Source of the DNA: Saprolegnia diclina VS20
Lineage: Eukaryota > Oomycota > Saprolegniomycetes > Saprolegniales > Saprolegniaceae
NCBI RefSeq assembly: GCF_000281045.1
Contig: NW_008246115.1
Span: 134,275-197,291 of the forward strand
Direction: 5' to 3'
DNA length: 63,017 nucleotides
Shown in pieces: positions 20,419 through 32,171 of this stretch. The translations under genes and the position numbers were made by a program. The notes beneath the pieces were generated by a model, which saw nothing but the letters and a program-made list of their open reading frames with translations, was not told the DNA's origin and ran no database searches. The stretch's first letter is position 1, and every line of letters begins with the position of its first letter.

Positions 20419-20876
20419 TATGCGAGTGCCACTACTATCCATTGATGCTGTGTTAAATGGATATGCGTGCAGGATAATATACAAGTATTCAATGCAACTA
20501 TCCAACGCCAGAAGGAACGATCCAAAGCCCGCATCGGCTCTTAAACGCCGGAAAATAGATGACGCAGCACCAGGAAATGGACGTATCTGAACGTGGCAGG
20601 AAGAGAGGCGGCCAAGTCGTCGGCGGTGACGCGCTGGACGAGCATGTGCAACAACGAACGAACGTCAGACGTCTGGTGCAACATGTGGCACGTGGACGGC
20701 GTGACCAGGGTTGGCGTCCGTCCGGCGACGCCCGTCAGCGTTCCTACCTTTCGCCCCATCGAGCGTCGAGCCTCGTGTTAGCTGCTGGCTTGTCTAGCTG
20801 GCGCGGCGATGGCCATGACGGTGGCAGCTCGAGCTCGAGCGCGCTGAAAGGATAGCCCAGCGCCAAATTTCAGCCA
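20419..20876. other. intergenic, SAS-6 to USP
   Basis: About 460 bases with only short chance frames. The end overlaps the CCAAT-containing 18-mer described separately. Confidence 0.45.
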
Positions 20877-20888
20877 ATGGCATCGCAG
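20868..20888 (+). promoter_or_regulatory. CCAAT-containing 18-mer shared with the SAS-6 promoter
   Basis: The string tttcagccaatggcatcg occurs here and, identically, at 18337-18354 in the SAS-6 promoter. It contains the first in-frame ATG of the USP gene (20877), which suggests this ATG is inside a promoter element and that translation more likely begins at the next in-frame ATG, 20940. Confidence 0.45.
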
Positions 20889-23800
20889 CGATACAATAAA
20901 TTAATTGACCGCCGACGTTTTTGTATTATTGCCTTTGCGATGTGGGTCGGGGCCGTGGACATCACGTACGGGCAGGCGCTCGGGCCGCCCGGGTACCACC
21001 GAGCGACGAGTCCGCTCGGCGTTGCGGCCGAGGTCGCGCCGCAGACGTATCTATGGTATAAGACATTGGCGACAGCGACGCCGCTGCGCGACCTCCGCGT
21101 CGGCCGGCGCGACGCGACGCTGCCGGACGGCTTTACGCGCTTGCCAAAGGCCGTGCTGCGTACCGAGAGCGACGCTGACATGCTCTTTCTGTGGACGTCG
21201 ACGCGCGAGACGACGCCCGAGACGACGTACGACTATGACAACCGACCGCTGGACCCGCTGCGGCCAATCAAGGAGCTCAAGATCGTGCGCTCGATGGACG
21301 ACGTGCCGCCGTCGTTCGAGTGTGCGGCCGGCGCGACGCACATCGACCTCGGTATCATTTGCTTTCGCCGTGCGACGTCCGACGAGATCGAGCGCGTCGA
21401 AGAGGAGGCGCGCGAGCCGACAGCCGCGGTCGTCCGAAAGACGCAGCTCGGCACCGGTCTCTGGGTCGATGTGCTCGATCCCGTCACAACCAAGTGGTAC
21501 ATCGGCCAAGTGCGCGGCAACACCAACACGACGCTGCCATCTGCGGCGAGCGCGCAGGTCGTGCCGCAGGACGCGTGGCTGGTGCACCTGCCCGGGTACA
21601 AGACGCCGTTCAAGGAGCTGCTCGTGCCCAGCGCCCACGTGCGCACTCGGACGGCGCCGATTGGGACGCACACAGATTTGCACGCATCGCCGTCCTACCC
21701 GCTGCTGCGCGTCTTGCCGCGGCGCCACGTCGGACGCTCCGACATTGCGACCATGCAGACCGCATTGGACGCGTGCTTCTTCGACATGACACGCTCGTTC
21801 TTTGCGGACGCGCTACTTCCGTTTCTCGAAGCGGTCCTCGCAGCGCCGTGTCGGGAGCTCGATGTCGCGAATGGTCTCCAGTCCTTCTTCCAGCACACGC
21901 TCAAGTACTGGGCGTCGTTTGTCCTAAGCGCCGAGACGCTGCCACTCAGCGAGGACCGCGTGTCATCTTCGCACTTTATGGCCGTCGCCAAGCTCTTACT
22001 CAATGGGTTTGACGGCTGCAACGGCTACTACCTTCCGGACACGCATGCGGTCGGGTGGGAAGCGGCGTCGGACCTCGAACACGTGACGTACCTGGACCAT
22101 GTTGCGAGCGGCGCGTACCGCAGTGCGCCGTGTCGCTCCATGTACTTTGTCGAGACGGTCGAGTACTTTTTCCAAGTCGGCGGGTACCGTGCGATCGTGC
22201 AGCGTGTCAAGGACGCTTCGATTCCGCTCTCCGAAGTCGACATGTAGGTGCTTTTGGCGATTTGCGGTGATATTTCGCGATTTGTTGGTTGATATTTGGT
22301 GGTTGAACTAGGTATTTGAGCTTTTTCCTGCACGCCAAGCCCATCTTGACGCCGACGACGGCCGACGAAGAGCAGCTCGTGACGCTCTTGCATGCGGTCC
22401 TCGGACGCCTCGCGACCGTCGACATGGAGCTCATCAAGGACGACTCGGGGCTTCTGGACGCGCTCTTGGAAAAGGTGGAGACGCTCTTTGGGGTCTTGCA
22501 CACTGTCGACGTGCTCGAGCACTTGGAACTCGCGCACCTCGGGCTCGCGAAAGCGTACCTCTGCTGTCCGTACTTGGGGCAGCAGCTCGCGGGCCTCACG
22601 CGCTTGCTGCACTGGATGGAGAAGGCCCAGCGCCACGACGCGTTCCTCGCGCAGCACACGTCACGGACGTCGACGCCAATCCCCAAGAAGCGCATCGGGT
22701 CGTTCGGCTCGATTGGTGCGATGCTGCGCACGTCGTCGACCTCGATCACGTCATCGATGACGATCACGTCGTCGACGATGCCGCCACCCAGTGTCTGTGC
22801 GCGCTGGCTCCGCGCCGAGACGTTTGTTCAATGGGTTCTGGACGCGAACGTGCTCGACCTCGTGCTGGGTGACGCGCCGACGCTCGCTGCTGTCGGCTTG
22901 CGGGACGCGCACATTGAAGTGTGGAAGCGCACCGGCCCGCTCTTGTTGCTCGTCGCGCAGCAGGAAAAGCTCACGCGCCACCATTTGCACTTGCTCTGGG
23001 CCCACGCGATCAAGCCGCAGCAGTCCTATCGGCGGAAAACTGTGTTTGAGATGCTCCTCCACCTGGCGTCTTCGATGGTCGTCTCGCTCATTGGTGCGGT
23101 CGCTGAGCTCTGGACCGACGTCGCCACGTACGATGCGCTCACGGTGCACTTCCTCACGCGCATCACGCGGCTTGCCAACGGCAAGGCGCACCAGGCGCAG
23201 ATTGGCGATGACGACCGCGCGCTTCTCGATGGAATTGCGGCCAAGGGCGTCGACTTGCTCTGGCACGCGATGCTGGCCAACCCGGGGGAGGTCCTCGCGC
23301 CACTGACGACGCTGCTGCACGACATGGACGCGATCGAGTCGACGACCCGCCGTCGCGACACGCTGGGCGAGTACGTCGCCCGCAGTATCGACAGCTTGCG
23401 CCGTGGCTGCGACGTCTCGACGCACTTGACGCTGCTCGAGACGATAGTGCGCGGCGCGGCGCCCGATGAAAGTGCATTGCAGAACGTCACGTCGGCGGTC
23501 ATCCTCTCGTCGCTCAAGAATGCCATGAAGATCCACCCGTTCGACAGCGTCCTTCAGCGCTTTGAGACGTCGTTCCAGCTCGTGTCGCTCGTGCTCGACC
23601 TTGTCGCGTCCCACCCGACCGAGTCGCTGGTGTTCCTGGCGTTTGTGCTGACCAACTCGGGTCTCGGGCTCACGTTTGACCACTTGGCTCACATTCAGGC
23701 AGCGGTCGACCGCACGGCTTTCTATGGCTGGCTCCAACTCGTGTTGCCCGAGTGCCTCGATGCAATGACGATGAAGGGCCGTGCCGTGTTGCCCATGGGC

Positions 23801-26800
23801 TTCCTCAGCAACGGTGCGTTCACAGTCGACGTTCTCGAGCGCATCTTTGATGACACGGTGTGCGTCGACGCGGCGATGACGTCCTCGGTCGAATTCGAGT
23901 GCTTTGAGCGGCTCTTCCGCTACCTCAACCACCATGCGCAGCGGCTCACGGACGCCCATTTGCCGCGCGACTTTGTCGTCGATGCGCCAATGGACCGACT
24001 CAAGGGCTTTGGACGACTGTATATGCTTGCACTGCGCAGCGGCAACGACGATGTGAGCGAAGCAGCCCGCGACTACATCGTGTACCTTCTCCAGCACCTC
24101 AGCGTGAAGCGGCTCGTGCGACTGGATGTGTGGCTCTTCTTTGCCAAGCACGCAGCGTCGGCGCTTGACGTCGGAACGTCCATGGAAACGTCGCGCGCGC
24201 TGAATCTACTGAGCACGTTCCTGCATCACGCGCGGCCGCTGCAAGCCGCGGCGGCCAGAGTGCCGTCGCTCGAGCCCCTTGTCGTGTACATCAAGTCGCA
24301 GGACGGCCGCACGTCGCCGCCGCTGCACTACAACGTGCCCAAAAGCTGCCTCGTCGGCGAGCTCCGCGACCGCATCGCCGCCGATGTCGGCCACTTTGCC
24401 GAGGGCATTCGGCTTTTGACCGACACCAAGACGCGGCTCAGCGTGCGCAATCACAATCACATGACGCTGGCGGCCGCCAACGTGTTCAACTCGATGACGC
24501 AGCGCTCGTACGTCGAAGTGATTTTGCTCAAGAAGCCCGAGACCGACACGATCGGCCATATCAAGTCCAACCCGCTGCAGTGGACGACGCAGGACGCGGC
24601 GAGCGACTGGGCGACGGTCCAGACGTGGCTCGGCGCCAACGTCCGCAGCACGCTGCTGACGTTCGTGTCGCACCCGCGTCTCGCCGAAGCCGCGTGGCGA
24701 CTCCTATCGCTCCTGCTCGTCCAGACAGCGCTCTTGGAGCAAGTGCATTTGCTGCATGTGGACGACTGGAGCGACGTGCTCTCGGGCCAGAGCGCACTGC
24801 TGCTCTACCACCTCCAAGTGCTCCAGCCGTACCAGAGCCAGCTCGAGTGGATGCGCCGCTTTGTGGGCTTGCGCGGCCCCGAGCACGTCTGCGAGTTGAT
24901 TCTCGCAGGTGACGCAGCCGCCGTCACTCGAACGCTTGACGCGCAGTGCTGGCGCAGCCTCTTCAAGTGGCTCAGCGTCAGTCTGCACGAGAAGCTCGAG
25001 TGGACTCCGACCGGCGAGGATAAGGTGTGGCACGCCCTGGTGCACAAAATTGTCTTGGTGACCCAGCACGTACTGACGCGACGGGCGTCGACGGTTGCGA
25101 CCAAGGCGACGACGACGGTGCAGTATCCCGTGCCGCCGTTGGTCGACGACGAAAGCGACGTCAGCGACCGGCTCCTCGCCAACGCCGTCGCGCTGCTCCA
25201 GCGTCTTCTTGCAGCGCACAAGAGCGCGGCACCAGCCTTTGTGTCGCACCCAAACGCACCCGATGTCGTCCTCGGTGCGCTCGAGCACCCGTCGGCCAGT
25301 GTTCGAAGTGACGCGGCGACGTGTGTCCGCGGTCTCTGTGACGTCGACGCGTCGCTTCTCTCGTTCGCGATCAACCTCTTTGCGGGCTACGACGCACCGA
25401 CGATCGTGCACATGGATCTCTTGTACGTGTACGGCGATCTCGTGCAGAAGGGCGTGCCCGACGGCTTTGACACGGCGTCGGCCGCGCTGCGCCTCGCTCG
25501 CCGCCTCGAATCGCTCGCCCCCGGTGCGGCGGCGCAGCCCATCTTTGAAGGCTTACTGCATACGCTGCTGTGTCTTCTCAAGCCAAACAAGGATGCCCAA
25601 GACGCCGTCTTGGCGCAACTAGACCTTATTCACGAGCTGTACCTGCACTGCCTCTTTCCGGAAGCGCCGTTGCGTCCGTCGACGACCGACTTGATTCAAC
25701 CAAAGTGCACGGCGGCGGGCGCCCGGGCGCTGGCGTTCCAGCTGCTCTCGGTGCTCTGCGATGCCGGCAGTGCGGGGCTCGCTGGCCTTCTTGCCAAGAT
25801 GCGACCGCAGCACTCGTTTGAGCGCAACCCGGCCAAGCCCGTCAAGGCCAAGAAGGGCAACAAGAAGAAGATTGCCCAGGCCAAGCCGACGGTCCGCGGG
25901 CCTTTTGTCGGCCTCAAGAACCTCGGGTGCACGTGTTATCTCAACTCAGTCGTGCAAGCGTGCTTCTTCATCCCGGCGTTCCGAGCGCTCGTCTTCTCGA
26001 CGCCCGCGAGCCGCCCGCACTCGCTGCTCTTCCAGATCCAGTCGCTCTTTGCCCACTTGAGTGCGAGCTCACGGCCGTACGTCTCGCCGGCGCCGCTGCT
26101 GAGCGTCCTCCACACGAGCGACGGGTCGCCCATCAACGTCAAGCTGCAGCAAGACGCGAGTGAGTTCTTGACGTCGTTTTTGCAGCAGCTCGAGTCGGAG
26201 ATCAACGGCAACCATACCGCCGAGACGCAACTCCACGCGTCCCTCGGCGGCCTCTTCAGCAACGAACTCGTGGCCGATGGCGACAAGTACAGCGAGCGCC
26301 TCGAGCCATTCCACTTTGTCTCGGTCCAAGTCCGCGACCGGCCGCACCTCGAGGCTTCGTTGGACTCGTGGGTCGATGGCGACATGGTAGATATGGTCGT
26401 ATCTGGCGCGATAACGTGGATACTATGGATGTAGGTGAGCTACACGTGGGACACGCCGAATGACGGCAAGCAGACGCTCGAGACGCACAAGCGCATTTCA
26501 ATCCATACGCTGCCAAACGTCCTCGTCTTCCACCTCAAGCGATTTGAGTTTGATTTTGAGACGATGCAGCAAATCAAGCTTCACGATGCGTTTGAATTCC
26601 CCATGGAGCTCGACATGCGCCGGTCCAACGTTTTCTCTCAATCTCGAATCTCAATCTCAATGGGAATCGATAGGTACACCAAGGAAGGCCAAGCACGGCG
26701 CCGCAACGAAGAAGACATGGCGTGGCGCGCGCCCGAGTACTACCTCTACGAATGCTCGGGTGCGATCGTGCACGTCGGGACGGCGCAGTCGGGTCACTAC

Positions 26801-28650
26801 TACTGCTACCTGCGCGACCCCAAGGCGACAGCTTCGTGGGTCGAGTGCAACGACACGCTCGTCACGCCCTTTGATGCGACGCAGCTGCCGCACGAGTGCT
26901 TTGGCGGCCTCCGCGCGCACGACGACGGTCGCCGGTCGCCAAGCGCCTTTATGCTGCTCTACACGCGCAAGGCGACGTCGATTCCCGTGGCTATGCCGGC
27001 GCCCGTCCGCCGCTTTGCATCGATCGTGCGAGCTGTTGTGTTTCTGAAGCGGCTTCTCAAGCGTCGGGCGTTGGTGCCGTCGCCGGCTCCGCTCCCCAGT
27101 GCCATCTACGCCAGCATCGAGGCTGAGAACCGGTCGTTCTGGCGCAAGCAGTACCTGGCCGACGTCGCGTGCAAGAGCTTCACGCACGACCTCGTGGCCA
27201 ACTGCTTTGATGCGAACATGGTGTTTGCCCCGGCGTCGCTGCGGCTGGAGGCGCTGCAGTTTGCAACCGCCTTTGTGTTTGGCACGCTCTGGCAGTGCCG
27301 CGAAGTCGACCGCATCGGCGTCTGGACACCAATGCTGACGGCGCTGTACGACCAAGAACCGTTGGGCGCCGACTGGTTCTTGCAGTCGAGTGTCGACCAC
27401 CCGACGCTGCTCGCCGACGTGATCGTGGACGAAGACGACGTGGTCATGGCGCCGTTCCGTCATGTCGCACGGGTGAGTCTTCAGCACGCGTCGACGCCGG
27501 CCCTCGCGTCAGCGTTTGTCGCCAAGTGTGTGGGAACGCAGTTGTCGACTCTGCGGCCCGTCGTTCTCGATCTCTTGCATGCGTACGCGGCGCAGAGCAG
27601 TGCCGCTTGCCACGAGCTCGTCAAGGACCACCACCTGCTGACGGTGCTGCCGCAAGCGCTGCTGGACGCAGACGAAGGCGGAAATGAGCGCCACGAAAGC
27701 CGGCTCTTGACTCTCATTGCAATGCTTTTGGATGCGTACGGCCAGGACGACTTGTACGCGGTGCTGCCGGCCGAGGCGATCGAGCTGCTGACCTCGAGTG
27801 CGTGGATGCACCACCTGCTTGAGCGTCGGGGCGCGACGTTCTCGTTCAACGACGAGACGCTCGCATGGCGGCGCATTGTGTGGCGGCTCTGCACGGGGGC
27901 GGCGGCCACGTCGTCGGCGTGGCTGAGCGTCCTGCTTGCGGCCATTGAGAGCAACGACCACCACGAACTCAAGCCGTACTTTCGCGCGCTCATGGTGCTG
28001 CTCTCGCTCGACGACGACCTCGCGATGGACCGCCTCGACGATGCGATGACGCAGTTCATTGCGCTCCTTGCGTCCCAGCAACGCTACTTCAAGGCGACCG
28101 AGACGTCGATCGACATGATGTGCCGCATCGCCAAGCGCATTCCGACGGTACACTTCATGAGCTTGAACAACGGTCAATGTCGACGGCGTAGGTGCGTACG
28201 TGGCTGTATGAGAACCAGCGGAGCTGGGCGTGGACGGAGAAGTGGCTCGAGGCGCACGCAGGTCCGCAAGGGTGGCTGCAGCAAGGCAAAACGGTCCTAG
28301 TCAAGCCCCACTCGACAAGCACGTGGAAGGACGTACCGCTGTCGCACCCCGCGCTCGCCAAGACGATCGACCGGTCCGTCGCCAAGTTTGTGCCGCGCGT
28401 GCGGGCGCTTCTCGCGGGCCAAGCGCCGAGCGACGTGCAATATGACAGCGACGACGACCCGATCGCTCTCGTGGGCGCACGGATCAAGGTCAAGTGGGCG
28501 CGGGAAAAGTGGTATGCAGGTCGCGTCGAGCGCTACGACCCGGCCAAGCTCGAGCACTCTGTCGTGTACGATGACGGCGAGAAGAAGAGCTACAAGATGA
28601 CGGACAAGGTCTTTCTGCGCCTCGACGTACCCGCGATAGAAGGTCCCTAG
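20877..28650 (+). CDS. giant ubiquitin-specific protease, USP9X/USP24/USP34 type (about 2,500 aa)
   Basis: Exons 20877-22243, 22312-26386, 26435-26622, 26674-28147 and 28192-28650; total 2521 codons (2500 if started at ATG 20940). Introns are 68, 48, 51 and 44 nt. A long helical-repeat scaffold precedes the peptidase core: GLKNLGCTCYLNSVVQA (catalytic Cys about 1664), LQQDASEFLTSFLQQLE, LPNVLVFHLKRFEFDFETM, and the His box AQSGHYYCYLRD with YILL-equivalent SAFMLLYTRKA. A second helical region follows. The Cys pairs that usually bind zinc in the fingers subdomain are absent (SYTWDTPNDGKQTLE). Near the N-terminus (VDVLDPVTTKWYIGQVRG) and at the extreme C-terminus (KVKWAREKWYAGRVERYD) are two similar small barrel-like, Tudor-type segments. 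Removes ubiquitin from unknown substrates. The 51-nt intron leaves the frame open, so retention would add 17 residues. Confidence 0.9.
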
Positions 28651-28787
28651 TCGGTTTATACCAAACCATTTTGCATCGTGCGTGTCCCTACCCTTGTACA
28701 AGGGGCCGATCGCGGCCATTTGTGTACAAAATTGTACTGAAAACACAACGAAAACCGATCAAAAATCGAGAAAACACGAGAAAAAGC

Positions 28788-28860
28788 CACTCACGGCGGG
28801 ACTTGAACCCGCAGTCTCTGCCTTAGGAGGGCAGCGCCTTATCCATTAGGCCACGCGAGC
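28788..28860 (-). tRNA. tRNA-Arg (anticodon CCT)
   Basis: 73-nt cloverleaf on the minus strand. Acceptor GCTCGCG pairs with CGTGAGT (two G-U pairs); D-arm GCC/GGC; anticodon stem CTGCC/GGCAG around loop CTCCTAA gives anticodon CCT. The variable loop has five bases; T-arm GCGGG TTCAAGT CCCGC. No intron. A T-run (about five T) follows directly, as for an RNA polymerase III terminator. Confidence 0.93.
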
Positions 28861-29675
28861 CTTGGCAAACGCATGGAAAAAATGTAATACGTATCAATAT
28901 ATATTTGCTGAAACAAATCTCCGCGTTGGGCTGAATCTGGACAAACTGAAATTCTTTTTTGAGTCGAGTGTTTCGATGGCTCTTATTCGTATCGCAGCAT
29001 GAAGAATTGGTGAATATGTGCGAAGCTCAGGTGCATTCCCTAAAAGTGAACGGGCGCAGCGCGGTTAGAATATTGCAAGTGGTTTGAACTTCAAGCGTGT
29101 CGTTTCAACTCCAATGGTGAGAAAGCTGTTTTAGGGGGTTGGAGATAGTCCCACGACGGTGTGGTGGCGATCAGCTCGTCGATGGCGGCTTCAAACATCC
29201 ATTTAGCGCCGATAATATGACTTTATTGTTGGTTTTTGAGGGGATGACGGGTTTTATGAACGGCTTTAACGTGCAGCGCAGAGCCCACGGAAACATTTTA
29301 AATGCTGATGTAGCGGCGTTTCTTTCTGTTTCTTGGACGAATTAACTGCAATTGAAGCAGCACCGTCCACTGGTGCCGGGTCAACGCCGAATTCGGTTGC
29401 ACCGTCCGCCTATAAACCCGCAGCTACTTTATACATCTTGTCCCGAGTATCACCTACGTACTATTGTACCGTTCATCCACGGTTCAGTATGTCCAACTAA
29501 GATCGAAGTGGCAGGTTGAAGCCGAAATGGCCCACTTCAACATTGTACGGAAGAAAAGTCCTTCAAAACATGGCGTGTCAAGTTGCAAAAGATCGAACTG
29601 TCCACCGCATAATTCGATATTTTATCCGGAAACGGATAACGCTTGAGCCCGCGGCTGTGGTCAAAGTAGAATCCG
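28861..29675. other. intergenic, AT-rich
   Basis: Lower-GC spacer of about 800 bases with no recognised gene. It ends with a TTTTATCCGGA element and an inverted CGGATAA copy at 29620-29640, about 50 bases before the next start codon. Confidence 0.45.
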
Positions 29676-30014
29676 ATGCCCCGCCAACAGCGCAACCAGC
29701 GAAAGCCCAAGGACGGCGCCGAGCCGTACTCCAAGCCCAAGGAAGGCAGCAAGGAAGGCGGCGCCAAGGGCCGGCGCAATGGCCGTGGCGGCCGCGGTGG
29801 CCGCGGTGGCCGTGGCAACAAGCCCAAGCCCAAGACCACGGAGGACCTCGACAAGGAGATGGACGGCTACTGGAACAAGAGCGCCGAGCACGCCCAGAAG
29901 CAGCTCGACAACGACATGGACGACTACTGGAAGAAGAAGGACGAAGTCGTCGCGGACGAGCCGGTCGAAGAGGCCGCGCCTGAGACGGCAACCGACGCCA
30001 CGGCCGCCGAGTAA
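29676..30014 (+). CDS. small RGG protein with FoP/CHTOP-type C-terminal duplication (112 aa)
   Basis: Single exon. A Lys-rich N-terminus leads to an RGG tract (GRGGRGGRGGRG, ~34-47), a typical RNA-binding and arginine-methylation target. Then come two copies of an acidic-aromatic motif, TTEDLDKEMDGYWNK and KQLDNDMDDYWKKK, and an acidic Ala/Glu tail. The LDxxMDxYW pair resembles the C-terminal duplication of Friend-of-PRMT1 (CHTOP) and ALY/REF-type export adaptors, which bind the helicase UAP56. Nuclear mRNA-export function is an inference from that motif; length fits a minimal family member. Confidence 0.7.
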   Translation: MPRQQRNQRKPKDGAEPYSKPKEGSKEGGAKGRRNGRGGRGGRGGRGNKPKPKTTEDLDKEMDGYWNKSAEHAQKQLDNDMDDYWKKKDEVVADEPVEEAAPETATDATAAE

Positions 30015-30182
30015 AACCCGTGGCCGACACGGGCGGGTCGATATTTTATAAGCACGATCAAACACAAGAACCCTTCCGTCGCAACGAGTCTATGCAAAGC
30101 CCCCGCCAGTCGCCCCCGCCCAGCGTCGCCGACGAAGGCTTGAAGCCTGCCATGCCGCTAGTCCTTGCTCGTCTTACTTGGT

Positions 30183-30246
30183 CCAGGCCTCTCTCTCAAT
30201 GCAGCCCAGGCCTCTGTCAATGCAGCCCAGGCCTCTCTCAATACAG
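30183..30246. repeat. minisatellite, 3 copies of 21 bp
   Basis: Three tandem copies of a 21-base unit containing ccaggcctctctcaatgcag, with one or two substitutions between copies. Lies in the spacer between the FoP-like gene and the converging membrane-protein gene. Confidence 0.75.
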
Positions 30247-30460
30247 CAATGCTACCTGCACTCAATACCGCGTTGACTCGTACTTTGGTACGTGGCATGC
30301 CTCCACGCTCATGTCAAGCCGCTTCCGACGCCTCGCAGAGCTCAGCACTCATGCCAACACAAGATAAGATCTCTTCGCGATGGCTTGGCGTAGCTTCCTC
30401 GATGCTAGTATAGCTCGTCGTTGCTTCAAGAAGAAATGTGTAGTCGACATTGGTTATCAT

Positions 30461-31339
30461 CTAGTCGTCGTGCATGTGGGCACCTCGGAGGCGGCTGCGG
30501 CGCTCGTGCTCGAGGCGTGCGCTGTTGGCCGCCATCTTGCCGACGCCGTAGACCGCGCCCGCCGCCATGGCGTAGATACCGAGGAGGTACGTGGCTACGA
30601 GGGACGCGGCTGCGAGAAGCGCAAGGCAAACGAACGCGGTGGCGCTCAGTGGGTCGGGCTGGTACGTAAAGACCATCGAGATGACCGCAAAGGTGAAGTA
30701 GAAGAGGCTGCCGATGAGGCCAAACGTGAAGTTGATGATCGAGACGAAGATCCACTGGATGACGAGTCCATATACGTTCTCTTCACGCGAGTCGAGGACC
30801 GTAAAGAGCATCTGCCAGAACGTCCGGCGTGACGCAAACACCTTGCCCGACTCGAACGCGCTCCAAAACTTGGCACGGGCTTCGTCGAGGCCATAGTCCG
30901 ACCACAGACCAACGTACGCTTTGGCTTGGCGCATCGTCTCTTCGCGCGCTGCGTCAAGGACGTCAAGCTTGGCTTGCGCGCTGTCGACGATAGCTTGCTT
31001 CTCGTTCACGACCCGGCGGTGCTCGGGGCGGACACGCCAGAACCATACTTTGGCCTCCTGCAAGTCGCTTTGCGCCACGACGACCTCGCTCCACACGTCT
31101 TGATAGCCTTCGACGTGCGCTGCCTCGACGACCATGGCTTCATACGTGTGCTTCATCTCGTCCGTGACCTTGATCGGCGCCGGCGCCAGCAGCATGAGGA
31201 AGAGGCCGACGAGCCACATAAGCGTGAGCCGACGGACCGACGGCGCGGCCCACGCCTTCTTGGCAAAGGCCATCGCGAGGTCCGTGCCCGAGGGCTGTCC
31301 CCGCGGAAGCGGCGACTGCTGGTACATCTGCCCGTCCAT
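30461..31339 (-). CDS. uncharacterised four-helix membrane protein (292 aa)
   Basis: Single exon. The frame opens 11 codons further up, but MDGQMYQQSPLPRG at 31339 is the likelier start. One hydrophobic helix (LTLMWLVGLFLMLLAPAPI, ~38-56) is followed by a ~110-residue helical, charged region (VVVAQSDLQEAKVWFWRVRPEH..., AIVDSAQAKLDVLDAAREETM) suggestive of a coiled coil. Then come three or four closely spaced helices (VIQWIFVSIINFTFGLIGSLFYFTF..., ATAFVCLALLAAASLVATYL, YAMAAGAVYGVG) and a basic, His-containing tail. I do not recognise the family; such proteins with an N-terminal anchor plus a C-terminal helical bundle are usually organelle or endomembrane proteins. Function unknown. Confidence 0.75.
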   Translation of the reverse strand: MDGQMYQQSPLPRGQPSGTDLAMAFAKKAWAAPSVRRLTLMWLVGLFLMLLAPAPIKVTDEMKHTYEAMVVEAAHVEGYQDVWSEVVVAQSDLQEAKVWFWRVRPEHRRVVNEKQAIVDSAQAKLDVLDAAREETMRQAKAYVGLWSDYGLDEARAKFWSAFESGKVFASRRTFWQMLFTVLDSREENVYGLVIQWIFVSIINFTFGLIGSLFYFTFAVISMVFTYQPDPLSATAFVCLALLAAASLVATYLLGIYAMAAGAVYGVGKMAANSARLEHERRSRLRGAHMHDD

Positions 31340-32171
31340 CCGAGCTGCTTGGACTTGATGCCACGGAAGCAAGATGGAAATGAATTCGAGAGCATAACCT
31401 CTCTATTTCGATACTTTCCAGAAACCTCCAGCATATTATAGGATCACCCGACCTTCGCCGCATCCGGACGCATGGGCAACTACCAATGCCAGTTGCATGT
31501 TGGTAGCCGCGCTTCATGACTCTACAATAGGACTGTCTTCATTCTAGACCTTCCTGCAGTGTGCTCTTGGCAGCGATAAGCTTGATCAACATGTTGGCCA
31601 ATTTGGCGAAGGCTTTGACTGAGCGATCGTCGATCATCGACCGGGAGGACGAATCCACAGCCGCTAAGAAAGGGTCATTTCTCATTTCTTATTGACCCTT
31701 GGCCAAGGCTTCTGCTATACACTGTCACCAGCACTGTCACTGCCGCAAAACGTCTTCGGTTCGCAACTCTGGATACAGCAAGTCCGACTGGCTCGACGGC
31801 TCTGCCGCCACGAGTTGGTTCAATATGCCTTGCCAGCGCTCGCCGTAGAGAATCAATTAGCAACGACGTTGTGCTTTACTTTCGCTACCGACTCGAATAC
31901 AACCAGGGCGGTCATCGCTGGGTCGTGGGGACATGAGAAGGACCCACGAGAACGACCTTGCACTTGCGATCCCTAGCCCCATCAACTTCTGGGTGCAATG
32001 TCAGCTGCTCCGTCCAACCCATGGAGCCTGTCATGGTAGCTACAGTACACGTCGATGCGAGAGCCGACCGTTCGTGCTGCTCACTCGCTCTGACTTTGGT
32101 CCGTGCGACAGCCAGTGTCCCTCGTTTTTAGCGCGGAAGAGACGGGCGGCGCGGGCCTAATTCGTGCGTCG
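31340..32171. other. intergenic between divergent genes
   Basis: About 830 bases between a minus-strand and a plus-strand gene, so it should hold both promoters. No coding signal beyond short chance frames. Confidence 0.45.

Noticed and set aside
22751-24151. Minus-strand 466-codon frame inside the USP gene
   Set aside because: Reverse-frame shadow of GC-ending codons; no motif.
30183-30246. Possible CRISPR-like array
   Set aside because: The 21-bp units are directly tandem with no spacers; this is a minisatellite in a eukaryotic spacer.
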